From assembly GCA_022925895.1 (NCBI GenBank), contig JAKSYS010000046.1:1-64000 (forward strand): 64,000 nt of DNA, read 5' to 3'. Positions 1 to 11,237 of the stretch are shown here, one piece after another (within the stretch, counting starts at the first letter, position 1; every line of letters starts with the position of its first letter). The position numbers were made by a program, and so were the translations under genes. The notes beneath the pieces are model-generated. The model was not told the DNA's origin. It saw only the letters and a program-made list of their open reading frames with translations, and did not search any database. Source of the DNA: Fragilaria crotonensis (lineage: Eukaryota; Bacillariophyta; Fragilariophyceae; Fragilariales; Fragilariaceae).

Positions 1-113
1 CGGTCACACCTTGCCTATTGGACATTGTGTCCATGGTTCGTCCCATCGCCAGCGTCCCGTCGTCCTTCACTTCCCTCTTGACAAATGCAAAGCATGGATA
101 TCATAAATAAAAG

Positions 114-1380
114 TTGTACCAAAGGCGATCGGTTCTGATTGCAATCTTATTCAGTCTTTGTACCATGGTAAGCATGAATTACATTAGACTCAACACAGCA
201 TCGCTCTCAACGTTGAAGTACAGTGACAGCGTCGATGTTTCAGCAATACCTTCTGTTCCGACGGTTCAGCAGTCACAACATTGTGTGATTGTCAGCAGCC
301 GCCTTTACGGATATCACACGGAACGACGACGGAGGCATGCGTTGGATGGGTATCGACATGCGACATTCAACTCGAATCTTCTTGCAGCCAGGTATTCCAA
401 CTATCGGCGATCATGGTCGTTCTGAAAGTAGAGAATCGTACGAGCATGAATACGTCCACGATACTGATACTCTTGGAGGGCGTGTGACGTTTTTCAACTG
501 CGAGGTGCCGTCATTATCAACAAAGAATTTGCGACGAAACGACAGTGTCAATTCATGTCGGTTATGGCTCTTGATGCCGATGATATACTATTACCTGCTG
601 CATTTCAGAACATTGAGATGGGTTGGAGGCATGTCCTGTCAAGCCACAACCACGGTGCCCATGCTACCTTGGATGGTCATTCCTTCCCAACGCATTACTA
701 TCGGGAGTTCCATTGATCGAGTTTCCACAGTTAACACTGCATCCGGTTTCCCGGACGGGTCCAAATTGAAGTGTACTTGCAGAAACCAAACGACCTGCAC
801 ATTTCGTTAATGCCGAGGTATTCATCCCCGCATCACAGGGAGTAACCATTACCATGCCCCTGGAGATTGGCTCTCTCAGTTTGGTGCTGATGATCGCATC
901 ATGGCTGTTAATCATGTTTTTCAATGGGAACGAGCCATACCACAATTGGACGCTGGCAACATTAGAATACACTTCCAAATTCTTGGGTTGAACCACTCGG
1001 CGTGGCTAGTGACTCCATTGCCATCGCACTACAAGGCTCCGCGGAGGCAGACGACGAGTCCGTGTAATCGTACATACCTTGCGGAATTGTGGGCAAACAA
1101 GGTGGAGAAATGTTGTGGGCCAATCGACAGTTTGTTCCAAAGTTAACGTTGGAGGAGTGGGAATCGAATGCGCTTGTCAAAACGAAGGAACGTGTTTGGC
1201 TTCGGCCTGTGGAGAGGTGGAATGCACGGAGCAACTGGTCATCATGAAGAAAATATATCATTTGGCTTGGTGAATCTCGTCGTCAAAATGCCAAAAAAAT
1301 GCATCCGGCTCATGCAATTGCACATCAAACGTGCTGGTTGGTATTCATGGACTACACGGTATAAGTGTCATTGATCAGAA
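114..1380 (+). pseudogene. Degenerate coding stretch, unknown family
   Basis: Protein-like sequence appears here in successive frames, but no single frame stays open. Around 555-600 one frame reads MALDADDILLP followed by AAFQNIEMGW, and farther on it gives HNHGAHATLDGHSFP before stopping. Another frame, near 860-990, contains GDWLSQFGADDRIM and VNHVFQWERAIPQLD. These runs have the look of a real globular protein, and the DADD string recalls glycosyltransferase metal sites, but that is too little to name a family. The frame changes and stops suggest a decayed gene or an error-rich read of one. It could also be a chance assembly of open frames. Confidence 0.25.
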
Positions 1381-2329
1381 TGTTAATGTTGGACATCTCC
1401 CGACGGGGGTCGTCTGTTCTTAGACAATGACTGTCGACAGAAAAAGTCCATCTGAGAAAAACAAGGCACACTCGCAATTACTCGGATATACAGCGAAACG
1501 AAATTGCCACGGCGACTTCACACATCACGTTGGCTGGCAATCGAAACGGTACCGTTGGGTTGGTACACGACCATGAACGATCAACGAGTCTAGCTAAATT
1601 CGCTTCTGCGTTGAATCAGTGTCGATGTACATATAGAGATGTTTCATCAGCTGAAGTATAGTTCTGTGATGCGGAATTCCTCTGCAGGCAAGGTGCCGGC
1701 CGTTAGTGTCCCAACTCTTGCATGAAAGCGTCGCTGGAGTACAAGCAACGTCATTGGCACCTGCTGTTGGAGGTTGAGAACTATGACCTGGACCTTATCT
1801 ACGATGCATATGCTTACTGAGAGCCTGCCAGTACATATCATGCTTTGGGGATGAATATCGCTAGAGAACAGTGTTCCGGCATTCTAAAATTCTTAGCTTT
1901 TTAAACCACAAGATCTTTTGCTGGACTGTTCGCCGGAGTTCGGAAACAATAAGATACTTGTAATTGTAGATAGTGAATCTTCAGCCTAATACTGGGATCA
2001 CGGATCCAGTGCTAGTGTACAGTGTTGCCCTTTCTTCTGTGAATCGTATCAGCGATACATCTGACGTCTCATGTCGGCTGATGATCAACTGTAAACTTCT
2101 TTTTCGGTTATTTTTGGCTTCTTTCGTTTTCGTTCCCACGATTGCCATCAACGTTCCTTGCATGATTTATATTCATACACGTTTACCTACATAGTTACCG
2201 AATGGGAACTCGATGCGCATCTTCAATGAGAATGCGAACTGTCTCGTTCCAATCATCCATCAAGCTCACAAAACTACAATATCCACAAATAAGAACAGCT
2301 TCCACAAAAGAAACACCGAACAAACAACA
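1381..2329. other. Intergenic, no gene recognised
   Basis: Only short overlapping frames without protein-like composition are seen. The 3' part, A/T-rich after about 2100, is the likely promoter and 5' leader of the small gene that follows. Confidence 0.4.
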
Positions 2330-2587
2330 ATGACGAAGATCTCTGATGCCGAATCTGCCGCCCTCAGTGGCAGTAACATGAAAGACCTCAGTCGCAAGGC
2401 ATCGACCTGCGAAGAGCCCCCGCACCACAACACGTACTCTGACATTCCGGTTCACAAGAACGCCTTCTCGTCTCCCGGACTTGCCGCTGATGTGCTCCAC
2501 GATCATTCTGCCGTACTGGCCGAGGCTCCTCCAGAGCATCATGTCCCTCCCATGTCTGAATCCGTCGGCATGCACCACGTCAAGTGA
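2330..2587 (+). CDS. Small hydrophilic protein, unknown function
   Basis: An 85-residue frame begins MTKISDAESAALSGSNMKDL and ends SESVGMHHVK. The start lies in a favourable AACAATGAC context. An in-frame ATG also exists at 2213 and would add 39 residues, but that extension is Asn/Thr/Lys-rich and resembles leader sequence. The protein has no membrane helix or signal peptide; it is rich in Ser, His, Pro and acidic residues (EAPPEHHVPP) and is probably disordered. Codon choice is more gene-like than in the flanks. I do not recognise a family. It could be a stress-type or regulatory peptide, but nothing in the sequence shows this. Confidence 0.5.
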   Translation: MTKISDAESAALSGSNMKDLSRKASTCEEPPHHNTYSDIPVHKNAFSSPGLAADVLHDHSAVLAEAPPEHHVPPMSESVGMHHVK

Positions 2588-4652
2588 GGTATCAATGATG
2601 CAATGAAGAGATAACGAGCGAGGCAAACATGGCTTGACACTCTAGATGAGGGGTCCTGGCAAAGACGACCGAGGCTCATAGATGTACAGCGAAAGCTTAA
2701 CTGTCATAACTAAGCAAACGACACTGCAGAGATATCTTTCTACCGGTAGAAGATTTGTCTCACTTTATGTAGACGGCTCATGTCGTATATACCAGAGTTG
2801 TACCAGGTATGCGCTATTGGAGCCACCGCTATCCTAACGCTCCTACTTGCGAGGGTAGAGATGTTGAAGATCAAGCTGTTCTTGTTGCTACTCGATAGCC
2901 CGTGCTAGGCATGAAACCCATCAACTGATGTGTTATGGTAGAGGTATCAACACGATGGGGACTCTTGGGCTCGATGTAAGGTCGAGGCAATATCTGAAAC
3001 AAATGCTACATTGGCGGCGAACATGTCCTACGAATACGAGAGCCTCCTAAAGCAGTCGTTTCGCACTTGGCCATTGCGTTGACGGGAGCCATGTATGGTT
3101 AAAGGATTCGTCGGAACGCACCAGAACAAAAAGGGTGCAGCCCTGTCCCCAAAGACGTGATGGTCGATGATTTACATCGAACAGAAACGATTGATGGAGA
3201 GTCCGCGGATGGGAGTTTTCGTTGGAGCTCGTCAATACGGTGTTTACCAGGTACTGTACAGCATCCAGGTACCGAGTGATACGGTACTTATCGTAGATGT
3301 TTCATTTTAGCGCGATGTACCAGCACGACATGTGTACAGTACAATACCGAAGAAGAACTACGGTTCTGTGCAAGATCACATGCGTCCTGGCGTAATCAAA
3401 GAACTACGACTATCTCGTGTTTTCTAATGATCTACCTGGAAGTCCCAGACTATGTTCCAACAGGAATGCTCACAGCAAAGATAGTTGCATTGATGATTTC
3501 TATTTCTGATGGAAATCTATTTTGTCAAAGTGCAATGAAGCCATTAATGTCGTGATCAGCAGTGACTGGCTAAGGTCTTAACGAGTGGGTTGTTGTCTGA
3601 TGGGCAGCCAACAGAGTAAAAGACATCACAACTAGCTACTAGTAGCATATCAGCCTTGTCTCAGACTAGGCACCGGCAGGAGTGCTCGCACCGGTGATAA
3701 GTGCGTTGCGTTCTTCGATTGCTGACGGGAGGTCAATCGATGTTGCCGTTGTGCAATGGAGACTTTTACGTCATAACGCACAGTATTTAAAATTGTCTAG
3801 ATGTGGCGAGCGAGAAGATCCTCCAAATTCATGACCTACACAAGTGCGCATATCATCGAGAAATTTGGTTGCAAGGATCAACGCCAGTGTGCGTGCGGCG
3901 AGCAGCCAACATTCTGATGCGACTCTATTTTGCTGCGCTGCGGAAGTGGATCAATCTCGGTCGATAAACATGTCCTTTACAAATTACGCACTGCAGCAGT
4001 ATATGGTCCTTTTTCACATTGCGCGGCAATTCAGAAAGAATTCGCAACGAAACGCATCAATATTGTATACACGTTTCTCTATGACTGCTCCCGCCAAGTA
4101 GCGACCATAAACTGCGAATGCCAAGAATAAGCAATTACATTTCTAATTAATGTTTCAACTCGTGGTTTCTTTGATCTTGAATAGTTTTATGTGACGAAGC
4201 CGGTCCATGAGCAAAACATTCATTCTTTCATTAATCACTTCAATCGGAGCCGCTCCGGGTAAACGATAGATAGCACGATGTTGATACGAAGGGTTGCTGT
4301 AGACATTCAAGATATCAACGAGCTGCAGGCGTACCCTACTAGTGGCTCAGTTGTTTCTGCAGAATGCGCAGGGCGTTTCAATTGCACGCAAGGTATGTGA
4401 ACGGCTTGTGGATGGGAGAAAAGTTGCCTGTAAAGAAATAGATAGGCTTCACTTTCTTGTGTTCGAGGTACTACGTATGATAAATACAGAATATATATGG
4501 CCTGCTTGGAAAACCGGTGTGGAATCCTCATTCCTCCATCCTCTGTAAGCCCTTGTTGACTGGACTCGATCCCCATTCCACACAAACGTACCAAACTGGC
4601 ATATGTACACATAGTACCAAACTGGCATATGCGATCATACTCTTCGTTATCT
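2588..4652. other. Intergenic, no supported gene
   Basis: About 2 kb with only short frames. GTAC-containing strings are common (for example near 3240-3345). An 18-base string, GTACCAAACTGGCATATG, occurs twice about 26 bp apart near 4588-4632. No RNA gene or complete protein is visible. Confidence 0.4.
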
Positions 4653-5396
4653 TTACACCAGCAATTTGAGATAGATTCTTCCTTCTGCATCTGTGAACCA
4701 ACCGCAACCTGTCGATGTGCATTCATCGGCAGAATCTTCTTCTTGCTGCCTGCACTCAGCAGTCGATCTTTCACACGCGTTCATGTGAGCGTCGCAAAAC
4801 GACGACACGCCTGGAGCCACGTCCACTCGAAGAATCGAACGAAGTTCGCGTTCTGAAGGTGCTTCATCCTGCAAGGAGAGACTTTCGGACACTACGGGCT
4901 GCGGTTGTAGTGAGGGAGATGCTATGGCACCATTCTCACCCGACGGATCGATCGTCTTCCTTGCAATGTCGGATGGGATATCTTTTCTACGTAAGCGGCA
5001 ACGTTGTTGCGAGTGTTTCTGCTTCAACCTTCTTTCAGGATCTCGCTGGATCATATAGTCTAACAACGCTTGGCCCACCTTTAGGCGAATTGCTTCGTAA
5101 GGGAGTTCATACCAACGATGTTCTTTGCCGCAAAACTGGACGAATCTTAAGGATTCATCTCCATTGAATAGAAGTTTGTTAGCAATGTCGGAAACAACAA
5201 TCGTCTTGCTGCGCCTGGTACTGGCTGCAGTGTACAACTCGAGACTGTTGGCAATCGATTTGCGAAAAGCCTTGTTCCCAGAATGGTGAAGGCTTGTTCC
5301 ACATCGGCCGCAGATAACATCACATTCTGCGGGTTTGTAGATTTTAGGCAAAAACGATTTATCGCTTGTATTGCTCGGCGACTCTGGATTGTTCAT
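4653..5396 (-). CDS. DUF6824-domain protein
   Basis: This is a 247-residue protein from an ATG with a clean open frame. Residues about 26-115 match the DUF6824 pattern seen in many diatom proteins: DVICGRCGTSLHHSGNKAFR at the start (the 'D-V-hydrophobic-C-G-R-G ... H-x-G-N-xx-FR' signature), a basic helix with RRSKTIVVSDIANKL, an aromatic RFVQF/RWYEL segment and the closing RLKVGQALLDYM. After the domain comes a basic stretch (RLKQKHSQQRCRLRRK) that could bind nucleic acid or target the nucleus, then a Ser/Glu-rich tail and a Cys-containing C-terminus. The molecular role of DUF6824 is not established. A second, diverged member lies at 51.6 kb on the other strand. No membrane segment is seen. 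Confidence 0.8.
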   Translation of the reverse strand: MNNPESPSNTSDKSFLPKIYKPAECDVICGRCGTSLHHSGNKAFRKSIANSLELYTAASTRRSKTIVVSDIANKLLFNGDESLRFVQFCGKEHRWYELPYEAIRLKVGQALLDYMIQRDPERRLKQKHSQQRCRLRRKDIPSDIARKTIDPSGENGAIASPSLQPQPVVSESLSLQDEAPSERELRSILRVDVAPGVSSFCDAHMNACERSTAECRQQEEDSADECTSTGCGWFTDAEGRIYLKLLV

Positions 5397-6235
5397 TTTT
5401 CTTTATGCACCAGATTGAACCAGAAGACTCTTTGAAGCATATAGTTGTAGCGGCTATAAGCAACTTTTCTGTTCCGGTGTAGGCGTCTGTTCCATGCAAC
5501 AGGTTCTGAAATCATCTTCGGAAGAGCGTACTACCGCTCAGTATGTCATAGTATTCAGAGTACGAAGTTCATGGGGAATACAAAAGCTTCGGAACCGGCT
5601 CACAGCGCAATACCGTTTCGTGCGCGCTGGCACGTACGAGCGTGCTCACCACTCCGTTTCCTGGTGTCAGGTGCAAGTAGACGTACTTCCTACTATATAC
5701 CTATATCGAGTCGCGCCCGCATGTGCTAACCAGTGCATCGCACGCTCTATACTATCAATGTACCAGGTACTGTATCAATATTATTCAGAATGACGGATTT
5801 GGATATCATTTTTCTGATCGAGAACAAGTACGCAAGTACATTCGTTGTAGTACGTTCGTAGGGACGTTCGGAAATTATTCTGATCATATGCAACGCCGCG
5901 GGCGTTCGTAATTTGCCGAAAACTCAGACTGGCGCTCGTGAGCTTGGCATGCCCATGTTTCCTAAACATTCGTACGAAGTGACAAGTAGTCTACTCCTCG
6001 GAGTATGAACAAAGTCGAGGCTGAAAAAAAGATTCGCCTATAGCGTGGTTTTAGACTTCGTCGATGGTACATACCGGTACTTGGACCTTGTATGATACTG
6101 GTCGATCTCGGGTACTGTGCTTCAGTACCAGTAGCAGGATCTGTCACGAAGTCACGAATCGCCATGACTGGAGTATGCTACTAGTAGAGTCTTACGAACG
6201 TCATCACGTCATCCACATTACAAGTACTCGGACCA
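5397..6235. other. Intergenic, GTAC-rich, no gene recognised
   Basis: No protein-like frame. The sequence is dense in GTAC, AGTACT and CGTACG strings, as in many spacers of this window. It contains the likely promoter of the DUF6824 gene and runs up to the left end of an inverted-repeat element. Confidence 0.35.
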
Positions 6236-6507
6236 GGAGGTTCCGGAATTTCGGCTCTTTTACCTTTAAGTGTATAGTGGCGACGTATACAGTACTAATT
6301 CTACAACTTCATTCATCACGCCGGACAAATATTCCACGTTCCATCACCCCTTCAAATGTCCGGATCATTAGGTACATTAATTGCATGACGTGACAAATTT
6401 TGAGCTTTAAGTAAAGAACTTGAGCTTAGACTTTGCGACAATGGAATCGACGTCTTATGAAATCCTACTTAAGGATATAAGACATTTGAAGTGTCGGCAG
6501 CCATTGT

Positions 6508-6567
6508 CTCAAGAGCCGCTGGCTCAAGAGCCATTGGCTCAAGAGCCGCTGGCTCAAGAGCCAACGG
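6508..6567 (+). repeat. 15-bp tandem repeat, 4 units
   Basis: The unit is CTCAAGAGCC plus five variable bases (GCTGG, ATTGG, GCTGG, AACGG). Each junction contains the palindrome GGCTCAAGAGCC, so a single strand could fold into serial hairpins. The period keeps reading frame and one frame reads LAQEP repeats, but no gene is supported. Confidence 0.8.
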
Positions 6568-6791
6568 CTGAACAACAGCCCCCGACGAAGTCAAACTCAA
6601 GAACACACTTTTTGTGTGTCCTAGAGCTTGTCATTCGCTTAATGTATTCTCTTCATACTTGAATATTGTTTCGCTGATGCTTACAGAAAATGCTATATAG
6701 CAACCATAGATGACCTGTCATTTCTTTCGCTCCCGCTTGGCGAGTTCTCATTTAAGGAAAACACGTTCCTCGACTAGTTCGACAGTAACTG

Positions 6792-6877
6792 GCTTGAGCC
6801 AGTGGCTCAAGACCAATGACTTAAGAGCCAATGACTCAAGAGCCTCTGGCTCAAGAGCCAATGGCTCAAGAGCCAAC
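6792..6877 (+). repeat. 15-bp tandem repeat, second array, about 6 diverged units
   Basis: This is the same GGCTCAAGAGCC-type unit as the array about 225 bp upstream, in the same orientation but more diverged (GGCTCAAGACC, GACTTAAGAGCC, GACTCAAGAGCC). Its distance to the right end of the host element (about 250 bp) mirrors that of the first array to the left end. Confidence 0.75.
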
Positions 6878-7546
6878 GTCTTTTCCAAATATCCCTACAT
6901 AGTACTAGGGTTCATCCAAGACATTGAATCGATGTTGTACTTGTCCTAACAAACGATGTTAACAAAGTTCCAAAACTTAAGCACGGCTTTTATCATTGTG
7001 GTTCAACAGAAGACATTCTATCATTTTGAAACGTGGAATTATTTAGGTGTTCGTCGAACATATTTCTGGTAGATAATCTGCGTAAAGGTATGAGACACAT
7101 AAAAGAGCCGAAGTTCCGGAACCTCCAGGTACTACTAGTACCAGGTATGTATGCATAACAGGCAGGCCGTGTATGTAATCGAGCCAATGGAGCGTTTCTC
7201 AAAAAACTCAAAAGAAGTTACACATCAACTTTATCTCTCCCATATTTAACCCCAAACATCAAAAATCGTAGGACAAAAAAGAGGACAAATTTTGGCGACA
7301 CTCGCTAACTCCAGATTTCAAATACAAACAAAATTGTAGTCGTACATCTTGTTCCTGACTTCATTACCTTTCTAAATCTATCCCACTTTTGCATATTGTC
7401 CTAGAAATGGTGGAGATACGTTGATCTGAAGATAGCCCATTTTTTTGTCATCGGAAAACATTTTGTCCTAAATTGATCGCTCTGGAAAGGACAAATTATC
7501 TAAAAATTCACCGTACAAAAATCAATCTTCGGATTTTTACGTAGTG

Positions 7547-7935
7547 AAATCCCGTGTTAAATCTCATCTTCACAATGATCATGACTGCTATCTCTGAATT
7601 TACCGACAACACTACTTTCTATCACAACAAAAAGCTCTGTCATGCCCATCTTGAGGGTATTGTGATCACTTTTTTGTGGTCTGGCTTTCTAATGGCTGCA
7701 CAATTGGCACTTTCATCAATTTCTAGATTTTCACATGTTAAATTGCCGTGTTAAAAATCATCTTCACAATGATCATGTCCCCTGTCCCCAAAAACACCGA
7801 CAAGAACCCTTTCAATCACATCAAAAGGCTCTGTCTTGTCCACCTTTTGGGTCTTGCAATCACCTTCTTGCTGTCCGGCATCATGTGATGCACAATGGGC
7901 ACTTTTGTCATGGTCAATGCCAAACAACGCCAAAT
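7547..7935 (+). repeat. Diverged tandem duplication, about 190 bp per copy
   Basis: Two adjacent segments starting near 7550 and 7745 share CATCTTCACAATGATCATG, then a GCTCTGTC...CCA.CTT..GGGT.TTG..ATCAC segment, and end near ..GGCACTTT. Differences are spread evenly. Each copy can be read as a short hydrophobic peptide, but neither frame extends into a complete protein. It is probably a relic of a repeat family. Around it (7240-8060) TGTCCTA/AGGACA strings recur. Confidence 0.45.
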
Positions 7936-8218
7936 CACGCCAAATCTTGACAATTTCCGGGTTAGTTTTTGATTATCTCCGGGTGTGTTCGTAAAAAACA
8001 AGTCATGTTTTGCTTTTTTAGGTCTTGTTATCGCTAAAACTTGCCGCCGAGACCATGTGGATTATGTAATTCGAAGTAACGTTCGATCTTATGCTCTGAC
8101 GTTAAATCTGAGTACACAGAGCTGTAGATAGCAACAAAGGCAACGTACAGTGAGTCATGCAGCCCGATCCGTGACATACAGCGAGTAAGCCAACAAGATT
8201 ACGGGGTTGTTATCGACA

Positions 8219-8242
8219 TTAACACGGCACTCGCCGTGTTAA
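8219..8242. repeat. Perfect 10-bp-stem hairpin
   Basis: The sequence TTAACACGGC, four-base loop ACTC, then GCCGTGTTAA forms a perfect inverted repeat. It lies just upstream of the 212-bp tandem dimer and may mark the end of a small element, because CCGTGTTAA-type strings also occur at 7552 and 7746. Confidence 0.6.
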
Positions 8243-8274
8243 ATTTCATTAACCCGTGATTTTAAGGTTACATT

Positions 8275-9760
8275 TTGTCCTTTTGCTAAATCCGCCAGAG
8301 GACAAAATGGGTTCGGTGATTCGGAAATAATTTTTAATTTTGTCCTACCCGGTAGGACAAAAATGTTTGGCTCCTCTGAGATACATAGAAATACTGTACA
8401 CTGTACCAGTAGTAAGTAGAACTCAGTACTCCTGTACACTACTGCAAGTGATGGCCGGCTCGGTTAGTGGACATGAACGGGCTCCCTTGTCCTTATGCTA
8501 AATCCGCCAGAGGACAAAATGGGTTCGGCGATTCGGAAATAATTTTTATTTTTGTCCTACCCGGTAGGACAAAAATGTTTGGCTCCTCTGAGATACAGTC
8601 TACTCTCGATATTATGGGTACCCTGGTAACTGGCGAAAAGTGCCCATAATATCGAAACACCCATAATACATTAACACGTGATATGTACGTGCTTTTTAAG
8701 TACTGGCACAGTACAGTAGTGTTCTACTGGAATAAGTGGCCCTGTCTTGTACCATAGTACGTAGTACAGAAGTACAGCTACTAGCTATGGAGTACTGGAG
8801 TGAAGGCAATATAGCACCCTCAAAACCTACACACAAAACATTGACTATTAGGTACGAACAGCAATGGCTGAATGAAAATGCTTTCCCTGAAGATGAGATT
8901 ATGTTAGACCATACAAATGATACTTCTACAAATGCCAATAATATGTGGGTCATTATGGCAGCAGTAACATCTTGGCTGGGACCAGCACATTAATGATAGA
9001 TGAGGAGATGCTATTGAGCCTACAATTGAGGTAGCAAATGAGGATGCTATCAATCCATCAACAGAAATAGCAAGGGTGTTGATCCTGATGACCTCCACCT
9101 CATCAATTGCTCTCACACAATGCTGCCCATGAGACCCTGAAGAGCAAGAATGCTTCAAAGAAAAATCTTGGCTAGCTAGTACCTTGAATCAGAGCCTTAC
9201 CAACAAAGATGCCACCAAAATGATGCAAAAAGGAAGAGGGACACAGACATTTTAGGTGCATTCAATCTAATGGAGAACAATGCTGTGAAGCATTTGCAGA
9301 AACAAGGTATCTTGGAAAGAAGTAAAGCTGCCAGCCACTGTGCTTCATTTTTTCTACTATGAATAAGCCACCCACAGATGAGGGCATTGCTGATGCATAT
9401 CATTATGACTCTTCCTACTCCTCAGCAGCAAGTGCCAGTGCAATACATGATGTAATAAGAGAGTAGTAATGAGTACAACAAGCATATGAACTGGCCATTA
9501 TTAGGCAGTAGGTGCAATAATCCGGTACAGTACCACACACACAGTACACAGTATGGAGGTGGTCTGTCCGTCATCGGAGGTGGTAAATCCAGAATAATGC
9601 CCATATTACCGAGAGTGCCCATACTATTTTGCCCATAATATCGCGAGTAGACTGTACATAGAAATACTGTACACTGTACCAGTAGTAAGTAGAACTCAGT
9701 ACTCCTGTACACTGCTGCTAGTGATGGCCGGCTCGGTTAGTGGACATGAACGGGCTCCCT
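8275..9760 (+). repeat. 212-bp tandem dimer, second unit interrupted
   Basis: Unit 1 (8275-8486) and unit 2 (8487-8595 plus 9655-9760) are nearly identical. Each contains the palindrome TTTTGTCCTACC/GGTAGGACAAAA and the downstream block ending GGCTCGGTTAGTGGACATGA. Unit 2 is split by a 1059-bp insertion, and removing that insertion with one TA restores the unit-1 sequence. The dimer therefore predates the insertion. Confidence 0.85.
8596..9654. mobile_element. TA-flanked pogo-like DNA transposon, degenerate
   Basis: The insertion has terminal inverted repeats: left CAGTCTACTCTCGATATTAT, right (other strand) CAGTCTACTCGCGATATTAT, with identity continuing for a few more bases. It is flanked by TA on both sides (8594-8595, 9655-9656). 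Unit 1 of the surrounding tandem dimer preserves the empty site with a single TA (8382-8383), so the target duplication is TA. The motif CCCATAATA recurs several times near both ends, as expected of transposase-binding sites. CAGT termini with TA duplication fit the pogo/Fot1 group of Tc1-mariner. Only a short frame (about 8736-8993) with IRYEQQWLNENAFPEDE is protein-like; no DDE domain is recognisable, so the copy is non-autonomous or decayed. Confidence 0.8.
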
Positions 9761-10144
9761 TTCCAGGAAATCGAACATTGGCGGCAAGACGTAATCATCA
9801 CCACCCCTGGCGATCATTGGAGCCACAAGCATCAGGGATTAGGGCCGGTGCTGACAAGCAGTGATCTTTCCCACTGGGAGTTTGCATCAACAGAATATGC
9901 TGCTAAGGAGTATGTTTACACGAGAGTTTTTGTTTATAACAACGTAATCCAGTTGGGTCAATGGTGCTCCTCAGCAGCAGATCTATTCTAGGTCCATTTA
10001 AATACGTCAGAACGTTTGCGAAAGACGTTCGCCATGTTTCTTTGCATCGAAAACGCGATGCACGTTTCGTCTTCTTTCTTTGATTGGTGATTTACCAGAG
10101 CGAATCCTCCTTGGAGTTTTCCACTTGGATGCAGCAAATGGAGA
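9761..10144. other. Intergenic leader of the sulfotransferase-like gene
   Basis: No independent gene is seen. A frame starting MFLCIENAMHVSSSFFDW at about 10034 is in phase with the downstream sulfotransferase frame but is separated from its ATG by one TGA. It may be the lost or misread N-terminus. Confidence 0.3.
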
Positions 10145-11237
10145 ATGCGTCCTGGTCCAGTCATTTTAGAGCCTGTCCGTGTTAGTGATATGGTACCGAG
10201 TGAAGCTGCTCCCTGCACTGCTGTGCCTCAACTTCGTGATCCATTCTTTGTCCCAGACAGTCACGAAGGCGAGGGAGAGCTCAATGGAATCATTTTCTTT
10301 GCAACAAGGGGAGAGTTGGCCATTAGCGCTGCCAGATTGCAAGTCAACTTGACCGAGCTTTTTGATGCCACTCGATATCGCAACCACTCGTTCATTGATG
10401 ATCTCGTGTTTCAAAGTTCGAGCATGTCTGTTCAAGAACATTCCGAGGATCGCCCATTGTTGATAACAGGTGTCGGGCGTAGCGGTACAACATTTGTTTG
10501 TGACTACCTTAATCGTCTTGGGTGGAATATCAGTCACGACAATGGCGTCGTTTGCGGTCCGTTTCCTGGTGCACACGGTGCATCCTCTTGGATCCATGCC
10601 TTTCAGACAGCACCGAAGAATGCCCAACCACTCAGGGTGGAGGACGTTGTGCATCTCGTTCGTAGCCCCATGGCTACTGTAACGTTGCGCATGGCACGAG
10701 CAAAAGCACGTCCGCACTCTTTACGTTTGCATCAAAAATTGTGGCTCTGGGAAAAGGTTCAACACGATAGCCTGCCGGTTGGAAACGACACAGTTATTGC
10801 TTCGATCATTTTGAGGCATTGGGTGCACAAGAACTCATTTGTGTTAAAACATACTCAACGGTGTTTCACCATTGAAGATCTGGCGAGTGATCCGTTGCAC
10901 ACGTGGATGCTTTGCCTGGACGTTGAACGAGATGACTGTCCTGCCTTGGGGGATATCCGACCTGTGCTGCGGTCCATGGACCACAAGAAGAATACCAACG
11001 GCAAGTTGGAAGGTGGATGATATGACCTGGTGGCAGCAACTGTCAAACATTGACGAGGATGGCGTGAGAATAGCTTTGAGAATGGCTGCTGAGTATGGCT
11101 TCGAGTTGGAAAGTGGTCTGGAGGGTTGTTTCCGAGTCTCGACCGTGAAGTATTCGTGTCGGTTTGACAATGATATGGAGGCTCGATTACGTCGTGAAAA
11201 GCCTCGACAGTGGGGCTGCAAGCTCATGACACAGTGA
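10145..11237 (+). pseudogene. Sulfotransferase-like protein, one frameshift
   Basis: The first 291 codons contain a P-loop, ITGVGRSGTTFVCDYLNRLG at about residues 106-125, matching the 5'-phosphosulfate-binding GxxRSGTT of PAPS-dependent sulfotransferases. DVVHLVRSPMATVTLRMARA follows, resembling the 3'-phosphate-binding loop (LVRxPxxxxxS). The frame ends at a TGA at 11018, but the adjacent frame continues without a break as SWKVDDMTWWQQLSNIDEDG and RMAAEYGFELESG to 11237. The natural product therefore spans both, joined by a one-base shift near 11005. Such enzymes move sulfate from PAPS to sugars or proteins, usually in the Golgi; no transmembrane anchor is seen here, and the true N-terminus may lie upstream of a TGA at about 10088. 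The gene is either recently broken or affected by a base error. Confidence 0.6.

Larger units (their letters stand above)
6236..7126. mobile_element. Non-coding TIR element, GGAGGTTCCGGAA family, copy 1
   Basis: The two ends form a 26-bp inverted repeat with one mismatch: the left starts GGAGGTTCCGGAATTTCGGC, and the right, read from the other strand, starts GGAGGTTCCGGAACTTCGGC. The 0.89-kb interior has no transposase. It holds two arrays of a 15-bp palindromic unit, each about 250-270 bp from its end. The terminal 13 bp recur on the two other elements described at 23.3 and 55.5 kb. A target-site duplication is not clear. This is most simply a MITE-like, non-autonomous element; superfamily unknown. 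Confidence 0.6.

Noticed and set aside
9988-10717. Minus-strand frames opposite the sulfotransferase-like gene
   Set aside because: They are shadows of a plus-strand gene with clear P-loop and phosphate-binding motifs. Their own peptides show no domain.
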